Shown here: in pieces, positions 6,697 to 11,410 of the stretch | How positions within the stretch are numbered: position 1 is the first letter of the stretch | Layout of the letters: each line of letters opens with the position of its first letter | Origin: Pseudomonadales bacterium | GTDB lineage: Bacteria; Pseudomonadota; Gammaproteobacteria; Pseudomonadales; Azotimanducaceae | Length of the DNA: 11,410 nt | Direction: 5' to 3' | Assembly: GCA_028822125.1 (NCBI GenBank) | Contig: JAPKEK010000032.1 | Span: forward strand, 1 to 11,410 | Notes under the pieces: model-generated | What the model saw: only the letters and a program-made list of their open reading frames with translations | Databases searched by the model: none | What the model was told of the DNA's origin: nothing | Position numbers and translations under genes: made by a program

Positions 6697-7973
6697 TACA
6701 GCTCGGCCAGACAATGGTCAAGGGCTTCCAGCAGGATATCCGCATGTTCATGGGTGAAGGGCATGGGCGGCCGCATCTTTAATACATTATCGTGAAGGCC
6801 GATCCGGCTGATTAATACGCCCTTTCGACACATGGCATTGACTACCTGCATTGCCGAGATCGAGGCGGGTAGTTTGCTGTTTTGATCAGACACTAATTCG
6901 ACACCAAAAAACAGGCCCTTATGACGCACATCGCCAATGATCGGGTATTTATCCTTCAGGATGTGTAGCTGGTCGGCTATGTAATGACCAACGGTGACTG
7001 CGTTGTTCAGTAAATCTTCCTGTTCCAGCACATCCAGAACCGCATTGCCCACCGCACAGGACACAGGATTACCCGCAAAGGTATTAAAGTACATACCCCA
7101 GGCACCAAACTCCTCTATCAGGTCTGCCCTGGCAACAACACCCGCCAGGGGATGACCATTGCCCATGGGCTTACCGAGAGTAACAATATCTGGAATAACA
7201 CCGGCATGCTGGTGCGACCACCAGTGTTCACCAGTACGACCAAAACCCCCCTGAACTTCATCGGCAATATACAGGCCACCCGCGGCACGAACACAATCAA
7301 CAGCTTTTTCAATAAAGCCAGGAGGCTCCATGACCAGACCTTCGTTGGCAAATTCCGGGCAGATCAGGATACCGGCCACACCAAGCCCTCGTTGGCTAAA
7401 TGCTGCTACTGCTTTCGCGACCTCAGCAGCATAAAAATCTGCCAGGGAATCTGCGCTGGCACCGACAGGTGTTCGGTACGAGCAGGGCGGTGAGAACGCC
7501 AGTACTCTTTGGGTCGTTCTGGCTTCCGGCATGAATGCCGTACCCAATTCAGCCACGGCTTCGGTATTACCATGGTAGGCGCAGCTGGTTACGATAATAC
7601 CCTGGGCACCGGTATGCTGGCGGGCCATACGCAATGCCAGCTCATTGGCTTCGCTGCCCGTGCAGGTGAGCATGGCCATGCTCAATGAATCAGCGAACTT
7701 TGCGGTCAGTCTTTCTACATAACCGACGATGTTTTCATGTAAATAGCGAGTATGGCTATTGAAGGTTGAGGCCTGTGCGCTCAGAGCTGCGACCACATGC
7801 GGATGACAATGACCGACATGAGGTACATTGTTGTAAGTGTCCAGAAATCTTCTGCCGCTGGCATCATAAACCCATACGCCTTCCCCCCTGACCAGTTCCA
7901 GCGGCTGTTCATAAAAAAGGGGAGCGCTTTTACCCAGCACTTCATAGCGTCGCATAAGCAATTGTTTATTCAT
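6696..7973 (-). CDS. Class III aminotransferase-fold PLP enzyme, probable O-phosphoamino-alcohol phospho-lyase
   Basis: Fold-type I PLP enzyme of 425 aa, full length. Motifs: NNVPHVGHCHP (48-58), phosphate-cup GSEAN (106-110), CAYHG (131-135), IADEVQGGFGR (236-246, Asp238 contacting the PLP nitrogen), and TLGKPMGNGHPLAGVV (265-280) with Schiff-base Lys268. TFAGNP (298-303) follows. The strings HVGHCHP and GKPMGNGHP are typical of the clade containing ethanolamine-phosphate phospho-lyase (ETNPPL) and 5-phosphohydroxylysine phospho-lyase (PHYKPL). These enzymes eliminate phosphate and ammonia instead of transferring an amino group. An ordinary omega-transaminase is the alternative. ATG 7973 lies 8 nt inside the end of the SDR gene, and the stop overlaps the kinase start, so all three are probably one transcript with coupled translation. 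Confidence 0.88.
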   Translation of the reverse strand: MNKQLLMRRYEVLGKSAPLFYEQPLELVRGEGVWVYDASGRRFLDTYNNVPHVGHCHPHVVAALSAQASTFNSHTRYLHENIVGYVERLTAKFADSLSMAMLTCTGSEANELALRMARQHTGAQGIIVTSCAYHGNTEAVAELGTAFMPEARTTQRVLAFSPPCSYRTPVGASADSLADFYAAEVAKAVAAFSQRGLGVAGILICPEFANEGLVMEPPGFIEKAVDCVRAAGGLYIADEVQGGFGRTGEHWWSHQHAGVIPDIVTLGKPMGNGHPLAGVVARADLIEEFGAWGMYFNTFAGNPVSCAVGNAVLDVLEQEDLLNNAVTVGHYIADQLHILKDKYPIIGDVRHKGLFFGVELVSDQNSKLPASISAMQVVNAMCRKGVLISRIGLHDNVLKMRPPMPFTHEHADILLEALDHCLAEL

Positions 7974-8757
7974 CGTAAAATCCGTCCATTACCACCTGAC
8001 TTTCCGGCAAGGTGGAACCACCATCGACAACGATTGTCTGGCCAGTCAGATACGATGCCTCTTCGGATGCCAAGTACAACATGGTATAGGCAATATCTTC
8101 GGGTACGCCAAGATAACCAACCGGTATGCACTCTGCCATGGCCTTCAGCCCTGCCTCATCAGCCAATTCCGACATCGCCGCGGTCAGGATATAACCCGGC
8201 TCGACCCCATTTACGGTGATATTGTTTCGGGCGTATTCAAGCGCTGCAGTACGAATAAAACCATTCATCCCACCTTTGGACATGGCATAGTGAGCGGTAC
8301 CCGGCATGGCAACCCGCGGACCAGTCACTGAAGAGGTAAAAATCAACCGCCCCCAATTCTGTTCTCGAAAATGCGGCACACAAGCCTGGGTCAGCCATAA
8401 AGCCGCCTTCATATTCACCGACAAGGTCTGATCAAGTATCTCATCGCTCAGCTCATCGACCGTATGCAGTGGATAGATGGCGGCGTTATGCACCGCAATA
8501 TGAATACCACCATAAATCGACAATGTTTCAGCCACGATATCGCTGACTGCGCTGTGTTGACCTACATCACAGACAATTAGTGTCGCCTGGCCACCTGCAT
8601 CGACAATGTCATCGACCGTCTGCTGACCGTTCCCGGCGCTTCGCGTGGCGACGACGACCTTTGCTCCATGGCGGGCAAATACCTTGGCAATACCTTCGCC
8701 AATACCCTGTCCAGAGCCCGTAACGATCGCAATTTTACCTGACAGATCTGCAAACAT
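7966..8757 (-). CDS. Short-chain dehydrogenase/reductase, first gene of the amino-alcohol operon
   Basis: Classical SDR of 263 aa. Residues from ATG 8757: TGSGQGIG nucleotide-binding loop (13-20), HNAA (90-93), Asn115, Ser142/143, catalytic Tyr157 and Lys161 in YAMSK, VEPGY (185-189), and C-terminal YLTGQTIVVDGG. After the second strand it reads VVATRS, with no acidic residue but an Arg, which suggests NADP(H) preference. ATG 8757 has GGAG 7 nt upstream; the more distal TTG (8775) is unsupported. As leader of the operon it may oxidise or reduce the amino alcohol, or handle the carbonyl product released by the downstream phospho-lyase. The exact step is inferred. It overlaps the next gene by 8 nt. 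Confidence 0.9.
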   Translation of the reverse strand: MFADLSGKIAIVTGSGQGIGEGIAKVFARHGAKVVVATRSAGNGQQTVDDIVDAGGQATLIVCDVGQHSAVSDIVAETLSIYGGIHIAVHNAAIYPLHTVDELSDEILDQTLSVNMKAALWLTQACVPHFREQNWGRLIFTSSVTGPRVAMPGTAHYAMSKGGMNGFIRTAALEYARNNITVNGVEPGYILTAAMSELADEAGLKAMAECIPVGYLGVPEDIAYTMLYLASEEASYLTGQTIVVDGGSTLPESQVVMDGFYDE

Positions 8758-8964
8758 AATGTAACTCCACGGCAAACTATAAATAGGGCGACCCTACCAA
8801 CTGAAGGGATCGTATTGTTACCATCAAAGCTAGTATACATCGATCCTTCACTGACCTCGGTCCCGCTATCGGAATTTTACAGGCCCAACCAAAATTGAAC
8901 TTTTATTGAAGCCCGGTTCTGCAAATGAAAAACTATCATTTTTATAACAAAAAAGGTGAGATTA

Positions 8965-9365
8965 ATGAAAAAGTGGATTCTCGCAGGATTGCTGTGTTTG
9001 TCGTTCCAGTTTGCTTCAGCTGAAACAACGCAAATGATGAGCTGTCAACTACAAACTGGAAAGACTATTTTGGACCTTACAGCCTGGTGGGATAAATGGC
9101 GTTCGATTAGTGATAAAGCAGGATTCAAGGACTACAAGGTTAAAGTGGGCCTCCCGCACACATTTTCTCCCCATCAAGGTGTAACCCCAGAGACGGTCTG
9201 GATGATTCACTCATCACCCAGTTTCGATCGCTACGGGGCTGCCTGAGAATGGTGGTATACCTCGCCACAGACGCAACCACTGAATACTTAATTTCAAACA
9301 ATCTGTTTGAACACCAGCAACACACTTGTGCAGGTTATTGGAGCGTATTAGTTAATCAAGCACAG
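8965..9365 (+). pseudogene. Small secreted protein gene of unknown function, with premature TGA and frameshift
   Basis: ATG 8965 follows AGGTGAG with about 4 nt spacing. The product starts with a clear signal peptide (MKKWILAGLL, hydrophobic core, cleavage after ASA near residue 19), then MMSCQLQTGKT, a Trp-rich segment (AWWDKW, 40-45) and HSSPSFDRYGAA. It then hits TGA at 9244-9246 (codon 94). Directly after the TGA the same frame reads EWWYTS before a TAA. From about 9262 the reading continues plausibly in another frame as DATTEYLISNNLFEHQQHTC, then AGYWSV. A Trp at the TGA plus one indel near 9255-9270 would restore a protein of about 130 aa with two Cys that could pair. The original stop is not obvious, so the 3' end is approximate, just before the terminator. 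The function is unknown. A shorter functional 93-aa protein is possible but less likely. Confidence 0.6.
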
Positions 9366-9392
9366 AAAACCCAGCAACCGCTGGGTTTTTTT
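9366..9392. terminator. Rho-independent terminator, likely bidirectional
   Basis: AAAACCCAGC (9366-9375), loop AACC, GCTGGGTTTT (9380-9389) and further T to 9392: a 10-bp stem with a run of seven T on the plus strand. The minus strand gives the same stem followed by TTTT. It can therefore end both the small secreted-protein gene (+) and the VOC gene (-), whose stop lies 91 nt away. It is the strongest terminator in the window. Confidence 0.88.
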
Positions 9393-9483
9393 GTCTCTGT
9401 GCCAATGCCATTTCATCCGACCAAAAACCGCCATCAGTTTTCAGCTAATAATTCGAGCCGAGCGCAGGGTGCTGCTGGAGGCG

Positions 9484-9918
9484 TTATACCTGAAAAAGCT
9501 GCTGATCAATATCTTTGAACGACTTGAATTCAAGGGCATTACCTGTAGGGTCTAAAAAGAACAGCGTTGCCTGTTCGCCGGATAGCCCTTTGAACCTGAT
9601 ATAGGGCTCGATCATAAATTCAATACCCGCAGCGCTTAACCTTTCAGCAAGCACCTGCCAGTCGGGCATTTCCAGGACCACGCCCAAATGAGGAATTGGC
9701 ACGGCCTTCCTGTCTACCGGGTTAGTGTATAGCTCAAGGCAATTATTCTCACCAATGCCAGGGTCATGATGTATCACCAATTGGTGGCCAAAAAGGTTGA
9801 AATCCACCCAATCATCACTACTGCGACCCTCCACGCAACCTAAAATATCACCATAAAACTGACGTGACTCCTGAAGATTTCTAACGGCAATGGCAACATG
9901 AAAAGGGCTGAGTTTCAT
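9484..9918 (-). CDS. VOC superfamily protein, predicted extradiol-dioxygenase type (COG3565-like)
   Basis: A 144-aa protein of two glyoxalase/bleomycin-resistance beta-alpha-beta-beta-beta modules. Conserved strings FYGDILGC, GRSSDDWVDFN and FGHQLVIH (residues 21-50), PHLGVVLEM (76-84), EFMIEPYIRFKG (100-111) and FFLDPTGNALEFKSF (120-134) match the family annotated as predicted dioxygenase of the extradiol type. His7, His77 and Glu130 sit where the 2-His-1-carboxylate metal triad is expected. The true substrate of this family is not established; a glyoxalase or isomerase role is possible. ATG 9918 has AAGGA 6 nt upstream and a TATAAT promoter about 50 nt upstream, so the gene is probably monocistronic, ending at the shared terminator. 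Confidence 0.88.
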   Translation of the reverse strand: MKLSPFHVAIAVRNLQESRQFYGDILGCVEGRSSDDWVDFNLFGHQLVIHHDPGIGENNCLELYTNPVDRKAVPIPHLGVVLEMPDWQVLAERLSAAGIEFMIEPYIRFKGLSGEQATLFFLDPTGNALEFKSFKDIDQQLFQV

Positions 9919-9964
9919 AGCGGTTCCTTAATCGGGAAAACTAAAATATGACCGTGATGACCCC

Positions 9965-9970
9965 ATTATA
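9965..9970 (-). promoter_or_regulatory. Perfect -10 box (TATAAT) for the VOC gene
   Basis: TATAAT on the minus strand lies 46 bp upstream of ATG 9918, giving a leader of about 40 nt. No good -35 hexamer sits at 16-18 bp (CCGCTG is the 17-bp candidate), so -35-independent or activated initiation is possible. The rest of the 232-bp gap to the MFS gene shows no coding signal. Confidence 0.4.
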
Positions 9971-10062
9971 CAGAGGCCTGTAAAATTCAGCGGAATCCTG
10001 CGCCACTGCTCTATTCTGCCGAACTCAATAGACAACCTCAGCATACCAGTAAGGTCGAAAAT

Positions 10063-10083
10063 CTTTGCCCTGCGATGGCAAGG
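10063..10083 (-). terminator. Weak stem-loop terminator candidate after the MFS gene
   Basis: On the minus strand CCTTGCC and GGCAAAG pair (7 bp, one G-U) around a 7-nt loop and are followed by ATTTTC. It lies about 68 nt past the MFS stop. The short T-run makes it a weak candidate. Confidence 0.3.
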
Positions 10084-10150
10084 TCAGCACGGCACTGCCC
10101 CATTTTCTGACAATACAGGTACCACAAACCCTTGCGGGCAATGTCATCAT

Positions 10151-11386
10151 TCACAGTACAGTCCCGCCGTGAGGCTGCTCAAGTTGCTTTAACGACGCCG
10201 AAGATCCCATGCCCAGCCAGATAAAGGTATAACTGGCTAATCCCATGAGCATCCCCTGGGGCGTGCCGTAGACCTCCGCCAATGCACCGATCAATAAAGC
10301 CCCCAACGGCATCAGGCTATAGGTAATACCGTGAATACCCAAAACCCGGCCGCGCAACTCGCCAGGGACTTCAGCCTGCAATGCGGTTGCCGATAAAATT
10401 AAAAACACAGACATACAGGCCGCCGCCATTAGAACAAATAGCAGCGCCAGCCTATAACTGGGCAGCATGGTCGATACCGCGAAGGCACTCAGCATGACAA
10501 CAGCAAGGGCTGCAGCACCGAGCATATATTTGCCATATAGAGCGCCCGGCTTAATCGCGCCCGAAATGACGGTGCCGGCGATTGAGCCGATCCCAGAAAC
10601 CGACATGAGTAATCCAAATCCTTTTGGACCCGCCCCTAACAGCTCAGCAAATGCTGGCATGAGTTGCTGGTAAGCACTGAGAAACAACATGGTGGCATAA
10701 CAAAGCAGAATTAGATTTCGAAATAACGGATTGACCGCAATAAACCGCAACCCTTCCATTATCTGTTCCAGTGGCGAAGTGCCCTGGGTTCCCGGTAGTC
10801 GCAGGCGAATCTGCAAAAGAACAGCCAACATCACCCCATAGCCCATTGCTGCCAGCGCAAAAATTAATGCCGTGTCATACACAGCAATAAGCAGGCCCGC
10901 CACGGCAGGAACCACCATCCTAGTCAACTGCCACAGAACCGAGTTCAGTGCGACCGCTGACAGAAGGGCATTCTGGTCGATTAAATGTGGGAAAAAAGCC
11001 TGCCGCGTGGGCCAGTCTATGCCGCTCACCGTTGAGATAGCTGCAGCAACCAGCCAGATCTGGGCGACACTGATCCTGTCAAGGATATCAAGACAAACCA
11101 ACAGAACCAGAAAAAGCACATGCAGTGAAGTTGTCGTGAGCAGCACGCTGCGTTTTTCAAAGCGATCGGCTATCACGCCCCCGATAATCGTCATAATAAT
11201 AGCTGGGAGTGCCATTGCAGCGCCGAGAATACCCAGATCAAGGGCCGATCCAGACAGATCAAACACCAACCAACCCATGGCCACCGCGGCTATCTGCCAG
11301 CCACCTACGGAGCCCAGCGACGCTAGCCAGTAGCGCCTATAAAGACTGAAGCCCAAGGCCGGATAACGATCAGTGATCGACATCAT
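10151..11386 (-). CDS. MFS transporter (DHA3/EntS-like exporter family)
   Basis: Inner-membrane secondary transporter of 411 aa, with about 12 hydrophobic segments in two six-helix halves. The helix 2-3 loop carries the MFS motif GGVIADRFEKR (69-79), and a second-half counterpart LRGRVLGI follows. The N-terminal RRYWLASLGSVGGWQI and the overall layout resemble the MFS_3 / DHA3 group (enterobactin exporter EntS and macrolide exporters), so proton-driven export of a small molecule is likely; the substrate is unknown. Start: two adjacent ATGs, 11386 and 11383, follow AAAGGA. The second has the better 6-nt spacing, so the protein may be one residue shorter. No partner gene is visible, since upstream sequence ends 24 bp beyond the start. 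It ends with TGA. Confidence 0.9.
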   Translation of the reverse strand: MMSITDRYPALGFSLYRRYWLASLGSVGGWQIAAVAMGWLVFDLSGSALDLGILGAAMALPAIIMTIIGGVIADRFEKRSVLLTTTSLHVLFLVLLVCLDILDRISVAQIWLVAAAISTVSGIDWPTRQAFFPHLIDQNALLSAVALNSVLWQLTRMVVPAVAGLLIAVYDTALIFALAAMGYGVMLAVLLQIRLRLPGTQGTSPLEQIMEGLRFIAVNPLFRNLILLCYATMLFLSAYQQLMPAFAELLGAGPKGFGLLMSVSGIGSIAGTVISGAIKPGALYGKYMLGAAALAVVMLSAFAVSTMLPSYRLALLFVLMAAACMSVFLILSATALQAEVPGELRGRVLGIHGITYSLMPLGALLIGALAEVYGTPQGMLMGLASYTFIWLGMGSSASLKQLEQPHGGTVL

Positions 11387-11410
11387 TCATCCTTTGATGA
11401 TTCCTAGAAC

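Noticed and set aside
6697..6714. TTG start for the kinase six codons upstream
   Set aside because: ATG 6696 overlaps the preceding stop as TAATG, the usual coupled start; the TTG has no ribosome binding site.
9249..9518. Independent 89-aa protein starting at 9249
   Set aside because: It has no ribosome binding site, its start lies inside the earlier gene's remnant, and the frame runs through a strong terminator; better explained as the frameshifted tail of the upstream gene.
10872..11333. 153-codon plus-strand open frame opposite the MFS gene
   Set aside because: Ser/Thr/Arg-rich translation typical of the complement of hydrophobic codons; the minus strand is clearly the transporter.

Overview
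The window looks like a chromosomal stretch of a heterotrophic gammaproteobacterium, probably marine or environmental. It has moderate GC, Shine-Dalgarno-led genes, and peripheral catabolic genes whose sequences read like proteobacterial families. No phage, IS, CRISPR, tRNA or rRNA gene was seen. The lineage is inferred from protein character only; no taxonomic marker gene is present.

Layout. The left edge holds the C-terminal half of an ABC-F ATPase (+), followed by a perfect 17-bp palindrome, a TATAAT-bearing promoter and a soluble class I type cytochrome P450 (+). Convergent to it is a secreted-type metallo-beta-lactamase-fold hydrolase (-). Its reading frame is cut by an in-frame TGA inside the signal peptide, and three exact tandem copies of an 18-bp repeat lie just before its ribosome binding site. 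Upstream of it on the same strand is a PaaK-type phenylacetate-CoA ligase. A 436-bp divergent intergenic region with inverted repeats separates this from a small GFA/CENP-V-fold zinc protein (+).

The most coherent system is the three-gene minus-strand operon at 5638-8757: a short-chain dehydrogenase, a class III PLP enzyme with the signature of the ethanolamine-phosphate / phosphohydroxylysine phospho-lyase clade, and an APH-fold small-molecule kinase. The genes overlap by 8 nt and 1 nt (TAATG). The inferred route is: the kinase phosphorylates an amino alcohol, the PLP enzyme removes phosphate and ammonia to give an aldehyde or ketone, and the SDR performs a redox step before or after. The substrate is not evident.

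To the right, a small secreted-protein gene (+) carries a premature TGA and a frameshift and looks like a decaying pseudogene ending at a strong terminator. A COG3565-type VOC protein (-) and a 12-TM MFS exporter (-) close the window. Two independent genes therefore carry an in-frame TGA at positions that fit Trp, although the rest of the window clearly uses TGA as stop and TGG as Trp.
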